IMG/VR virus record: IMGVR_UViG_3300017991_000243
Coordinates: 1 to 35,679 of that record
Origin: a virus
Length of the DNA: 35,679 bases
Strand: one strand, 5' to 3'
Shown here: piece after piece, positions 7,504 to 14,579 of the stretch
Layout of the letters: every line of letters starts with the position of its first letter
Position numbering within the stretch: position 1 is the stretch's first letter
The notes under the pieces: generated by a model
Seen by the model: the letters and a program-made list of their open reading frames with translations, nothing else
Databases searched by the model: none
What the model was told of the DNA's origin: nothing
Made by a program: the position numbers and the translations under genes

Positions 7504-9042
7504 TCACTTCGGCCGCTTGATCGTCGCCAACTCACCCGGCAATCGATCGAAGACGGCCCGTTCGCTGGAGAGCCGTTCGATCAGGTCCGCCTTCGCGGCG
7601 GACGCCTTGATTTCGAGCTCGTACTCCTCGGCGATCGCCGTCAACCGGGCCTTGTCGTGCATCGCCCAATAGGCGTCGGTCAACGGCCCGGCCTGCTCGT
7701 CGCCCCACCACGGCTCGATCGTCCGGTGATCGAGTTCCAGGAACTCCGCGATCGTCAGGACGTCATGTTCCAACGCCAACCCCGGCTCGTCGTCATTCCA
7801 AAAGATCCCCCGCAGGACGGCAATTTCCATCTCTTCGGTCATCGCCGGCGACTGCTCCGCCGTGACGATCCCGGCGACGTCAATCCCGAACCCCGGGCGT
7901 TTCTTCGCTCGCTTCCCCAGCTTCCGCCACGCAACGTCAAGCGTCCGTTCGCGGTCCAACGAATCGCCGAGCGTCACCGCCGCCCACAAGAGCAGTGCCC
8001 GCCGTTCGTCCTCGCCGCAGTGGTCGGTGTTCTCGATCGTCGCGGCGATCAGGTACCGCAACCAATTCACGTACCACGCCCACAGCTTGCCCCGAAACGC
8101 GGCCGCCCGCTCCTTCTCGATCCGCCTCGCCTCGGCCGCCGAAACCTTCTTCTTTTCTTTTGGCTTCGTCGGCGTCTTCCCTTTTTTCGATTCGCCGTTC
8201 TTGCCGAGTTGCTTGACGTGCTCGGCTTGCAACTTCTCCCAGAGTGTCACGTTCGCGGCGAACTTCTGCCCTTCGTGGTCCTCGACCACATCGAGCTTCG
8301 CCAATTGGTCGTCGTTCGGCTTGAATCGCGTGACGTGTCGGCCGAGCTCGCGGTTGTAACACTGCCCGCCGCCGATCGCTTTGCAGCTATCGCGGATCGC
8401 CCAGCCGACATCCTCGGCGAACGTCTTGACCGTCCCCAGCGTGTCCCCCGCCTTCTTTCTCAGGTCGAGTTCCTTTGCGATCTGTTTCAGGGCCGTCGGC
8501 GAGTCCTTGTATTTCGCGATCACCCGGGCATGGGTCGGCGGTATTTCTCCCGAAATGATCCGCTTGTGCCAAGCGGCCGGCAGCTCCAACAAGCGCAGCC
8601 GGTTGCTCACGTGTCCTTGCGAGCAGCCGAGCCGGCCGGCCAGTTCGGTCGGCCCGGCCGCGTCCCCTTCGTCAATCATGGTCCGCATCGAGCGGGCCTC
8701 GTCGATCGGATTCAGCGCCTTCCGTTGCGACTGCGAATCGAAGATCATCAACCGGACGGTCGCATCGTCCGCCTCGTGGACCTCGGCCCGGATCGCCGGC
8801 CAGCCGGCCACCTTCGCCGCCCGCAGCCGCCGCTCGCCCTCGATCAGTTCGTACCGCTTCCCCTTGCGTCGAACCACGATCGGCTGGATTTGCCCGGCCG
8901 CCGTCATCGACTCGGCCAAGCCGTCGATCTCCTCCTTCGGGAACTCGGTCCTCGGCTGGAACGGGCTCGGGTCGATCACCCCGAGCCCAATCGCCTCAAG
9001 CGCAACGGCCGTCACCGTCGTCTTCCTGCCCTTCACCATCAC
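7504..9042 (-). CDS. ParB/Spo0J-like partition or nuclease-domain protein (512 aa)
   Basis: Residues 21 to 105 form the ParB N-terminal domain: PSPFQPR, QPIVVRR and the GERRLRAA box (69 to 76), which in ParB binds CTP. Residues about 131 to 150 are the central helix-turn-helix (TELAGRLGCSQGHVSNRL). A long Lys-rich linker follows (about 285 to 310), and the remaining 200 residues are not familiar. The protein is larger than chromosomal ParB (about 300 aa). No ParA partner is present in the window, so partition of a plasmid-like prophage, or a ParB-type role in phage DNA transactions or regulation, are both possible. The start at 9042 has AGGAGGA just upstream. Confidence 0.8.
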   Translation of the reverse strand: MMVKGRKTTVTAVALEAIGLGVIDPSPFQPRTEFPKEEIDGLAESMTAAGQIQPIVVRRKGKRYELIEGERRLRAAKVAGWPAIRAEVHEADDATVRLMIFDSQSQRKALNPIDEARSMRTMIDEGDAAGPTELAGRLGCSQGHVSNRLRLLELPAAWHKRIISGEIPPTHARVIAKYKDSPTALKQIAKELDLRKKAGDTLGTVKTFAEDVGWAIRDSCKAIGGGQCYNRELGRHVTRFKPNDDQLAKLDVVEDHEGQKFAANVTLWEKLQAEHVKQLGKNGESKKGKTPTKPKEKKKVSAAEARRIEKERAAAFRGKLWAWYVNWLRYLIAATIENTDHCGEDERRALLLWAAVTLGDSLDRERTLDVAWRKLGKRAKKRPGFGIDVAGIVTAEQSPAMTEEMEIAVLRGIFWNDDEPGLALEHDVLTIAEFLELDHRTIEPWWGDEQAGPLTDAYWAMHDKARLTAIAEEYELEIKASAAKADLIERLSSERAVFDRLPGELATIKRPK

Positions 9043-9055
9043 TTCCTCCTGTTGG

Positions 9056-9125
9056 TTAGCGTTTCCACGCCATGGCTAGCAATACGGTTCACTCGCCATG
9101 GCTATCCTGGTTCCCTTGTTGCTCC
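9056..9125 (-). repeat. Leader repeat copy 1, in front of the parB-like gene
   Basis: This is the partner of the csrA leader repeat. The segment also contains the last codons of the Tad2-like gene, whose C-terminus (QGN, HGE) is echoed, as an untranslated or alternative frame, in the csrA copy. GCCATGGC occurs twice within it, so the transcript could fold into a hairpin in front of the parB ribosome site. Confidence 0.65.
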
Positions 9126-9427
9126 GGGGTTGGCCCCTCGGACACCCGCCAATCAAAGGCGAGCAGATCACCCGGCAGTGGTCGCCAGCCGACCTCCAGG
9201 TAGCCGCCGGGCAGCAGCATGCAGAAATGCGGACAGCTCACGAACTCAGTCACGCCGATCCGGCCCAAGGGGCCCTCCACGTGGTCTATGGTTCGCCCTT
9301 CGCGAAGGAACACGAGCCGCCGGCGGCTCCAGCACTCGCGTTCGACGCACAGCCCTTCTTGCATCTTCTCCTTGGCCCAACCGAAATCATGCAGCCGGCT
9401 GTCCGGCTTGCCCAGGTTCTCACTCAT
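9089..9427 (-). CDS. Tad2-like (DUF2829) putative anti-Thoeris protein (112 aa)
   Basis: The layout matches the DUF2829/Tad2 family. It begins with FGWAKEKMQEGLCVERECW (compare the family's F-x-A-x-K-x-G-x-x-V-x-R-x-x-W), then a hydrophobic strand. The C-terminal block is PHFCMLLPGG and WRPLPGDLLAFDW (Trp81, motif 87 to 93), where the family has a W-x-x-x-x-x-D-x-L-x-x-D-W signature. Known Tad2 proteins form tetramers that sequester the cyclic ADP-ribose-type signal made by Thoeris TIR proteins, so this gene would protect the phage from TIR-based abortive defence. AAGGAG lies upstream of the ATG at 9427. The match is from memory of the family, so it is likely but not proven. A housekeeping DUF2829 role remains possible. 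Confidence 0.65.
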   Translation of the reverse strand: MSENLGKPDSRLHDFGWAKEKMQEGLCVERECWSRRRLVFLREGRTIDHVEGPLGRIGVTEFVSCPHFCMLLPGGYLEVGWRPLPGDLLAFDWRVSEGPTPEQQGNQDSHGE

Positions 9428-9485
9428 GTCTTCGCTCCTTTCGTGGTCTCTTCCTCATAGCTCACGGCTCATCGCTCAACCCCCG

Positions 9486-11114
9486 TCACTCCCGTTGCCG
9501 GACCCGGCCGTTCTTGCACCATGCGACGCCGCACCGGCCGGCCAGTGCGGCCGCCTTCGCGTTGAAGAACCCCGGCGGATCGCGGAGCTTGCCTGTTCGG
9601 TGCATCGCGATGACGTCGCCGAGTACTTCGCGGAGCTTTTCCTCCTCCAGCCCGTGGTAGACGACCAGGTCGGCCGCCTTGCCGGCGATCGCTTCGCTGA
9701 GCGGTTTGCCGTTGGGGCTCGGCCCGGCCCTCGCGACCGTCGCGAGGATCTCTTGTCTCAGCCTGAGCTTTTGAGCCGCCGGCGTGGTCCGCTGGCCGAC
9801 CTGGTCGAGCGCCTCGGTCAAGGCCGGGACCAGCGGCGCCGACACCAGCGGCGAGGGACCGGCGACGGGGCCCGGCTGCACGGCCCGCGATCCGCATCCC
9901 TCGTCCGCCGGCTCGGCGGGGCCCCCCGGTCCCGCGATCGCCGCCTGACTCTCGGCCCCCCGCCCCTCTTCAAGAACTACCCTTGAGGTGTCCACTTTGG
10001 TAGCTTTGGTTCTTTGAAGGCTTTGGTACTTTGGTAAATTAGATTCTTGTTCTTGGTCCAAAGCGCGCGCGGCCGCGCCCACGCACGCGAGAGTAGGTGT
10101 GTCTTGCGGTCCGAGTGCCGCGTAGACCCGCCGAAACGACCTCGATCCGGCCAGCGGATGACCGACCGGCGGGCGGTTTTGCGCAAAATCACCCGTGACC
10201 TCTTCGACCGGCGGGCGGTTTTGTGCAAAACCACCCGTGACCTCTTCGACTGGCGGGCGGTTTTGTGCAAAACCACCCGTGACCTCTTCGACTGGCGGGC
10301 GGTTTTGTGCAAAACCACCCGTGACCTCTTCGACTGGCGGGCGGTCTTGCGCAAGACCGCCCGCGATGTGATTGGAAACGTCGCCGAGGGGAAGGCGTTG
10401 CTGTCGTTCGTCGTCCGGCTTGCGATCTTGGGGACACGGCAACCCAAGATCGAATCGGTAGTCGCCGTGATGCTCGATGATGTCGATCAGCGAGGTGCCC
10501 CTGAGGCGAGCCATTGTGGTGCGAGCGGTCTTGGGGTCGATCCGGCAAGCGGCGGTGATTGCCGCCGACGTGACGCGATAGATTCCGGGCGTCGCCCCGG
10601 CGCGTCGCCACAAGAGGAGCCAGACGATCTTGTCGTTCGGGCTCAGGTCGCGATTGTGCCACACCGTTCGGACCTCGATCGAGAGGCCGAGCGTATCGTC
10701 CGATCCGCCCGGCGCAACGGGACGCGGGGCCGCCCCGTCGATGTGCTCCGGCAGGCCGCACTGGAGTGCCAGGCGTTGCTGTCGGCCATCGTCGGGTTCG
10801 CGTCCTTGGCGGCACGGCCGCCAGAGGGCCACCTGGTAGTCGTCGCGCGGCGATGACACGGAATCGTCGTCGCCATCCAGTCTGCTCAGCAGTCCGGCGA
10901 GACAGAGCCGAGCCATCGCCGCGTGGACGGTCCTCTGGTCGATCCCGCACGCACCGTCAATGGTCGCCGCCTTGACGCGATGGGTCCCTGGCGCTCGGTG
11001 ACCTCGCCACCAAAGGAAGAACCAGACGACCTTGTCATTGGGGCGCAGGTCTTTGCGACCCAAGACGATTCGCTCCTCCATGGAGAAGCCGTCGGTCAAC
11101 TCGATATCCAGCAT
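9486..11114 (-). CDS. Replication initiator-like protein with two winged-helix domains and an internal origin (542 aa)
   Basis: Two related DNA-binding domains lie in tandem: residues about 24 to 100 (NDKVVWFFLWW, then AATIDGACGIDQRTVHAAMARL) and about 158 to 225 (NDKIVWLLLWRR, then SAAITAACRIDPKTARTTMARL). They look like an internal duplication of a winged-helix replication-protein domain. Residues 253 to 317 are five 14-residue repeats (GGFAQNRPPVEEVT) encoded by 42-bp DNA iterons. A low-complexity linker follows, then a helical C-terminal domain (about 420 to 542). The start at 11114 has AAGGAT upstream; the frame is open to 11198. Domain order and the iterons inside the gene resemble lambda O. 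The protein would bind the iterons and load a host helicase. No helicase motifs are seen. Confidence 0.7.
   Translation of the reverse strand: MLDIELTDGFSMEERIVLGRKDLRPNDKVVWFFLWWRGHRAPGTHRVKAATIDGACGIDQRTVHAAMARLCLAGLLSRLDGDDDSVSSPRDDYQVALWRPCRQGREPDDGRQQRLALQCGLPEHIDGAAPRPVAPGGSDDTLGLSIEVRTVWHNRDLSPNDKIVWLLLWRRAGATPGIYRVTSAAITAACRIDPKTARTTMARLRGTSLIDIIEHHGDYRFDLGLPCPQDRKPDDERQQRLPLGDVSNHIAGGLAQDRPPVEEVTGGFAQNRPPVEEVTGGFAQNRPPVEEVTGGFAQNRPPVEEVTGDFAQNRPPVGHPLAGSRSFRRVYAALGPQDTPTLACVGAAARALDQEQESNLPKYQSLQRTKATKVDTSRVVLEEGRGAESQAAIAGPGGPAEPADEGCGSRAVQPGPVAGPSPLVSAPLVPALTEALDQVGQRTTPAAQKLRLRQEILATVARAGPSPNGKPLSEAIAGKAADLVVYHGLEEEKLREVLGDVIAMHRTGKLRDPPGFFNAKAAALAGRCGVAWCKNGRVRQRE
9985..10062. 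other. AT-rich tract beside the iterons, candidate DNA unwinding element
   Basis: GC content falls to about 39 percent over 9991 to 10060, counted by eye, against well over 60 percent around it. The tract contains four CTTTGGT-type repeats (near 9994, 10004, 10021 and 10029). It lies about 105 bp from the nearest iteron and inside the initiator gene, as the AT-rich half of the lambda origin does in gene O. Confidence 0.55.
10168..10371. repeat. Five 42-bp iterons with dyad symmetry, candidate replication origin
   Basis: Copies start at 10168, 10210, 10252, 10294 and 10336, each exactly 42 bp apart. The core of each is an inverted repeat, GGCGGTTTTG then CAAAACCACC in the middle copies. The fifth copy is a perfect 28-bp palindrome (10337 to 10364; half site GCGGGCGGTCTTGC). 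The unit is a multiple of three and encodes a 14-residue repeat in the initiator. Exact spacing, dyads and position inside the initiator gene are what iterons look like. A purely protein-level repeat is the alternative. Confidence 0.7.
10423..10452. repeat. Perfect 10-bp inverted repeat next to the iterons
   Basis: CGATCTTGGG and CCCAAGATCG are separated by 10 bp, about 50 bp beyond the last iteron and still inside the initiator gene. It may be an extra initiator or repressor site or a transcript hairpin that limits initiator synthesis. Confidence 0.45.
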
Positions 11115-11226
11115 GGTACCATCCTTGGCCCGTCTCGTCCGTCTCGGACGTGACGGTAGCGTCTTCAGCGTCCTGTCTTCACGGTTCCGAAAGCGCAATA
11201 CACGCCACGGACCAACAGAACGCGTT

Positions 11227-11340
11227 CTAGGGTCGTCGGTCCTTCCATTGCTCGATCGCCTCGGCCGTCAGCCATCCGACCAGGCCGGCGGCCCAAGCCC
11301 AAAACGTCCAGTTCCACCATCCGCCTGCCTCGACTTCCAT
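11227..11340 (-). CDS. Small Trp-rich membrane peptide (37 aa)
   Basis: A perfect AAGGAG lies eight bases before the ATG at 11340. The product (MEVEAGGWWNWTFWAWAAGL, then VGWLTAEAIEQWKDRRP) has seven Trp in 37 residues. It forms one hydrophobic helix with an acidic start and a basic end, suggesting a single-pass inner-membrane peptide. It sits between a 125-aa unknown gene and the initiator. A membrane-targeted regulator, toxin-like or exclusion peptide are all possible. A 12-bp palindrome (AGAACGCGTTCT, 11217 to 11228) overlaps its stop. Confidence 0.6.
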   Translation of the reverse strand: MEVEAGGWWNWTFWAWAAGLVGWLTAEAIEQWKDRRP

Positions 11341-11371
11341 GGCGTGCTCCTTGGGTCTCCGTTCCTTCCGG

Positions 11372-11749
11372 CTAGTTCTTACTGAGCAACGCGGCGACTT
11401 CCCGGTCGGCCGCGTCGGCCAAATTGCGCATCGCGCCCCGGAACGGGCCGTCGAGCACCTCGTCGATCACGGCGACGGCCGCCGAACAGGCGATCACGCC
11501 GGCCGACGTGGACGGCGTCCCGGAACGGTTCGCTAGTTCGAGGTAGCGTGCGTAGCTTGCTCGCTTGGCCGCGAGGTGGATCGCCAGATCGGGCGCGACG
11601 CGTCGCGATCTCCTCTTGGGGCGTTTGCTTGCACGGCATCTGTTGGCACGGCATCGTCGAGAGAATCGCATGGGATTCCGTTCCTCTCTGCGTGCCGGAT
11701 CGGCGGTACGCTCCTCGGCCCCCGCCGATCCGGCACTCGGTTCCGTCAT
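11372..11749 (-). CDS. Hypothetical basic protein (125 aa)
   Basis: The ATG at 11749 overlaps the stop of the upstream gene (ATGA). An alternative start at 11671 removes a poorly ordered N-terminus. The middle is strongly basic (RRCRANRCRASKRPKRRSRR), followed by a helical domain (DLAIHLAAKRASYARYLEL and VIDEVLDGPFRGAMRNLADA). No family is recognised. The Arg-rich part suggests nucleic-acid binding. It belongs to the small-gene run between integrase and initiator. Confidence 0.55.
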   Translation of the reverse strand: MTEPSAGSAGAEERTADPARREERNPMRFSRRCRANRCRASKRPKRRSRRVAPDLAIHLAAKRASYARYLELANRSGTPSTSAGVIACSAAVAVIDEVLDGPFRGAMRNLADAADREVAALLSKN

Positions 11750-12120
11750 CGCGACGGGGTGCTCTTCGCGTCGCGACGACCCACACCACGCCCCCGGCGG
11801 TCGCCGGAGGCCGACGAACGACGAGGAGCGAGGGCGCCGGTCGCCCTCGCTTCTCGTTGTTCGTCCCAGACATCGAGCGTGGCCGCGATGGCCAGGGGGA
11901 CGTCGGGCGTGCCGTCGCCGATCCGGCCGGCCAGCACGCCGAGCAGCTCGGCCGGCGAGAAGGAATCGTTGCGGACGGTCGCCCGGAGCGGCTCCAGGAC
12001 CTCCTCGGCGTCGAGCCCCAAGATCGCGACCGCGTCCTCGCGAATATGCCGCAACGCCTCGATCCGCTCGCGCGACAGAAACGTCACGCCGCTCGATCCT
12101 TGTTGCTTCGTACTCTCCAT
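11746..12120 (-). CDS. Hypothetical protein (124 aa)
   Basis: The start at 12120 is chosen because GGAGGA lies five bases upstream; the frame is open to 12186. The protein begins MESTKQQGSSGVTFLSRERI and has a helical domain to about residue 85 (EALRHIREDAVAILGLD, then SPAELLGVLAGRIGDG). It ends in a disordered Arg/Ser-rich tail. No known motif. Operon position and the stop/start overlap with the next gene support it as real. Confidence 0.6.
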   Translation of the reverse strand: MESTKQQGSSGVTFLSRERIEALRHIREDAVAILGLDAEEVLEPLRATVRNDSFSPAELLGVLAGRIGDGTPDVPLAIAATLDVWDEQREARATGALAPRRSSASGDRRGRGVGRRDAKSTPSR

Positions 12121-12182
12121 CGTTTCCTCCATGGCGCGACCGGCGGCGGGAGCCGGTCGCACGGTCCTTGGGCTTGCGTCGT

Positions 12183-12467
12183 TCACGCTATTCGGTCATT
12201 GAGTGTCACGGCCCGCCCACCCAGGCCGGCCGCGCGGGGCAACGTCACGCGGCCGGCCTCCTCTTGCTTGGCGTGTCCATGCTCGGGGTTCCTTCGCAAG
12301 TACCCGCGCGCCTCGGCGATCACTCGCGGATCGACGACCGGCCGCAACGGCGGCGCGCCGTCGTCCAACCAGCACTTCCGGGCGCACCACTGATCGGCCC
12401 ATGGGTAGAGCAGGTTTCGGTGCGTCAAGAACCGCCGGCCGCAACGGCGGCACGTAGTGCGTCGCAT
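12183..12467 (-). CDS. Zinc-finger hypothetical protein (94 aa)
   Basis: GGAGG precedes the ATG at 12467. The N-terminus holds a CxxC pair (CRRC at 6 to 9) and a second pair after a loop (WCARKC, about 27 to 32), forming a four-Cys zinc site. The next part (DPRVIAEARGYLRRNPEHGH) is helical, and the tail is Gly/Arg-rich. The upstream open frame is only the translated repeat cluster and is not part of the gene. The first gene after the integrase, it may be a DNA-binding excision or control factor, but nothing shows this. Confidence 0.6.
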   Translation of the reverse strand: MRRTTCRRCGRRFLTHRNLLYPWADQWCARKCWLDDGAPPLRPVVDPRVIAEARGYLRRNPEHGHAKQEEAGRVTLPRAAGLGGRAVTLNDRIA

Positions 12468-12489
12468 TGTCGTTCCCTCCGTCGCGTCG

Positions 12490-12737
12490 ACCCAGTTCCC
12501 GCCGTGGCGCGGCAGCGCTAACCCCCAGAAGCGCACTTCGCGGAGTTGACCCTGCTGGCCGACTCCGCCCCCGCCATGGCGCGGCAACGCCAACCCCCAC
12601 AAGCGCACTGGGCAAAGTCCGCCCTTTCCCTCGACGTCGCCCTTGCGATGGCGCGGCAACGCTAACCCCCAGAAGCGCACTTCGCGGAGTTGACCCTGCT
12701 GGCCGACTCCGCCCCCGCCATGGCGCGGCAGCGCTAA
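12490..12737. repeat. Repeat cluster between integrase and the next gene
   Basis: Four copies of the dispersed element (plus strand GCCATGGCGCGGCAACGCTAA-like) lie at about 12500, 12577, 12646 and 12718. A 70-bp segment at 12517 to 12586 is repeated without a mismatch at 12661 to 12730. The cluster starts directly at the integrase stop codon. It holds no plausible gene although one frame stays open through it. Confidence 0.8.
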
Positions 12738-13850
12738 TCAAAACAGGAGGAGTTGGCGGTCGGTGGGGAGGGTGGTGTTGGGTTGGGGGAGTGTTTCGAG
12801 GACGGCGGTGGCGACGCTCCCGGCGACGTAGTTTTTCCGCGTCACTTCGGAGCCGACGTGCCCGAGTTGGTTGGTGGCGACCATCGGGTTGACTCGCGCC
12901 AGTTCGGTCGCCAGTCGTCGGCGGAACGAGTGGAACCCGAGTTGTTTCTGTCGTGCCGGCGGGATCTCGGTCTGTGCGAGGATATCGCGCCGAACCTTTT
13001 GCAGGTCGGACAGGGTATAGACCATCTTCTTGGCGCGCAACGGCCAGGGGAAGATTCGTCGGTCGGCCGTCCGGACCCCGAGCAGGGCGTCCCGGGCCGC
13101 CTGGTTGACCCGGATCCGCTTCGCGTTGTTGCCCTTGACGATCTCCGCCGGGATATGGAGGACGTCGTCTTGGAGCATCGACCATTCCAGCAGGATGGTC
13201 GTCTCGATCCGCGTCCCGACATTCGCCAAGAAGAGCGACAACGCGCGCCAGAATCGCCAGGGCGTCAGTCCCGGGATGCGGGGCCGTCGCGCGTGTCGCG
13301 CGGCGGCGAGGAACTGTTCGAGCTCCTCGAGCGTGATCCCCTCGATCGGCTCCTCCTCGCGCTTCGGCGGACGCTCGAGGTAGGGCGGGTCGATCAGCAG
13401 CCCCTTGCCCTGGCGGTTGGTGCGCGTCTTCGGTCCGGCCAGGTCGAGGAGCCGTTGCAGGTGCGTGCAATGTTTCCGGACCGTGTTCGGCGAGACGTTC
13501 CGTGCCGGGTCGCGTCCCGGCAGCCGCGACACCTTGCGGACGAACTCGGCGCAGACATACTCGTCGATCGCCTCCAGCGGCGGATTGCCGGTGAACCGCT
13601 CCCAGTAGCGGAGCGATTGGGCGTAGGCGTCGAGGTTCCTCGGTCGCGCGTTGCGCGCCGCCAGAATGACCGGCCGGACATACCGATCGTAGAACTCGCG
13701 TAGCGTCATCGCCGGCGACAAGCGATGCTCGTCGCCCGGCGCGCTTTCCGGTGGCGGATCGGGCCACTCCACCTCGGGCGACCAGATCCGCAAGGTCGGG
13801 GCGCACGCCGAGCCGGGCGCCGAGCCGGGCGCATCGTCGGAGAAGGACAT
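12738..13850 (-). CDS. int: Tyrosine recombinase / phage integrase (370 aa)
   Basis: The catalytic domain shows the full residue set. The first Arg lies in VGTRIETTILLEW, and the beta-hairpin Lys in IPAEIVKGNNAKRIRV. HSFRRRLATEL gives His-x-x-Arg, LGH gives the second His, and RKNYVAG gives the nucleophilic Tyr near the C-terminus. The N-terminal part (about residues 45 to 150) is a SAM-like core-binding domain. The protein should catalyse site-specific integration and excision of the element. AGGAG lies upstream of the ATG. A TATAGT -10-like hexamer lies at 13958 to 13963, and a perfect 28-bp inverted repeat covers the expected -35 region. There is no truncation or frameshift. Confidence 0.9.
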   Translation of the reverse strand: MSFSDDAPGSAPGSACAPTLRIWSPEVEWPDPPPESAPGDEHRLSPAMTLREFYDRYVRPVILAARNARPRNLDAYAQSLRYWERFTGNPPLEAIDEYVCAEFVRKVSRLPGRDPARNVSPNTVRKHCTHLQRLLDLAGPKTRTNRQGKGLLIDPPYLERPPKREEEPIEGITLEELEQFLAAARHARRPRIPGLTPWRFWRALSLFLANVGTRIETTILLEWSMLQDDVLHIPAEIVKGNNAKRIRVNQAARDALLGVRTADRRIFPWPLRAKKMVYTLSDLQKVRRDILAQTEIPPARQKQLGFHSFRRRLATELARVNPMVATNQLGHVGSEVTRKNYVAGSVATAVLETLPQPNTTLPTDRQLLLF

Positions 13851-13980
13851 AACGAGACTCCTGGACGGATCGCGCGGGACGCCCGGGACAGGTCGGCGTC
13901 ACCTCCGTGCCGGCGATCGGCGTCGTCGTGGTGGTCGTGCAGTCCGTTGATGCGAGAACTATAGCACGGCGGGTACCCAC

Positions 13981-14008
13981 GCGGGGTGACAACCGCATGT
14001 CACCCCGC
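13981..14008. promoter_or_regulatory. Perfect 11-6-11 inverted repeat upstream of integrase: candidate recombination core or operator
   Basis: GCGGGGTGACA and TGTCACCCCGC are separated by six bases (ACCGCA). The geometry, two 11-bp arms around a 6-bp centre, equals that of dif and similar tyrosine recombinase core sites, and it lies 130 bp from the integrase start. It also covers the place where the -35 box of the integrase promoter should be, so an operator for a dimeric repressor is the main alternative. Confidence 0.5.
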
Positions 14009-14579
14009 CGAAAATAGCCCGCCGAATTACCGGGTTCGGTTAGGGTCAAAACGCCTCGTCCGGTTTTTCGGCCATCGAGACGGCGGGTCGCCACATCGCC
14101 GGGTCGATCGGCGAAGGCGCGTGTCGGACGGTGGGCGGCGATCCGTGGCACGGTACGTACCTCAAGCGCGGGCCGACGGCCGAGGTCTTTTGGTAGTGCA
14201 GGCTGGTGCAGGGCAAGCAACACCAACCGCGAGATACTACCAAAGACCGTCGGCCGGGGCCGTAGCGCCGGAAAATGACTCTGGTTAGGCCGGCATAGCT
14301 AGTTTCCAGTAGCCGGCTTCGTTCCCTGGGCCGCGGCCGCCAGAGCCTGAAAGAATCCGCTTGCAGGAGACGCCCTTCCGGGTCGCCGGGGCGGATATGG
14401 TCAGACAATCAGCAGAGTGAGCTTTCGGAAACGGTTATGCTAAAACAAAAACAAACGTTATGCCCGTGAATCTAACGGATCGCCCGAATCTGTCAAGCCC
14501 GGTCTGCTTTTTTCTTGTTTGGCAACCTGCTACGATGAGCGAATCAGCATCTACCACGAACACCCCGGGGGCAAGAACC
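14009..14579. other. Mostly non-coding interval in front of the effector gene
   Basis: No confident gene lies here. A minus-strand frame ending at 14046 has GC-rich codon use over its last 55 codons and a CCLPC motif. It could be a small gene starting at a TTG near 14246, but it has no ribosome site. The interval also holds the nested inverted repeat at 14171 to 14255. From about 14420 it becomes AT-rich, with a run of A and T around 14442 to 14520 that probably contains the promoter of the following plus-strand gene. Confidence 0.5.
14171..14255. repeat. Nested inverted repeat of 85 bp
   Basis: The right arm (14236 to 14255, ACTACCAAAGACCGTCGGCC) pairs with 14171 to 14197, apart from about seven extra bases in the left arm. 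Within the 38-bp spacer TGGTG and CACCA pair again. The result is a long cruciform or RNA hairpin between the integrase and the effector gene. Confidence 0.6.

Noticed and set aside
7504-9042. Complete ParAB partition operon
   Set aside because: No ParA-type Walker ATPase is encoded next to the ParB-like gene or elsewhere in the window.
7657-9660. Open frame of 667 codons on the plus strand
   Set aside because: It is antisense to the parB-like and Tad2-like genes, which have clear domains and ribosome sites.
10168-10371. CRISPR array
   Set aside because: The units are 42 bp with no variable spacers and lie in frame inside a coding gene.
12196-14226. Open frame of 676 codons on the minus strand over the integrase
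   Set aside because: It is in another frame than the integrase and runs through the repeat cluster. It shows no domain, while the integrase has all catalytic residues.
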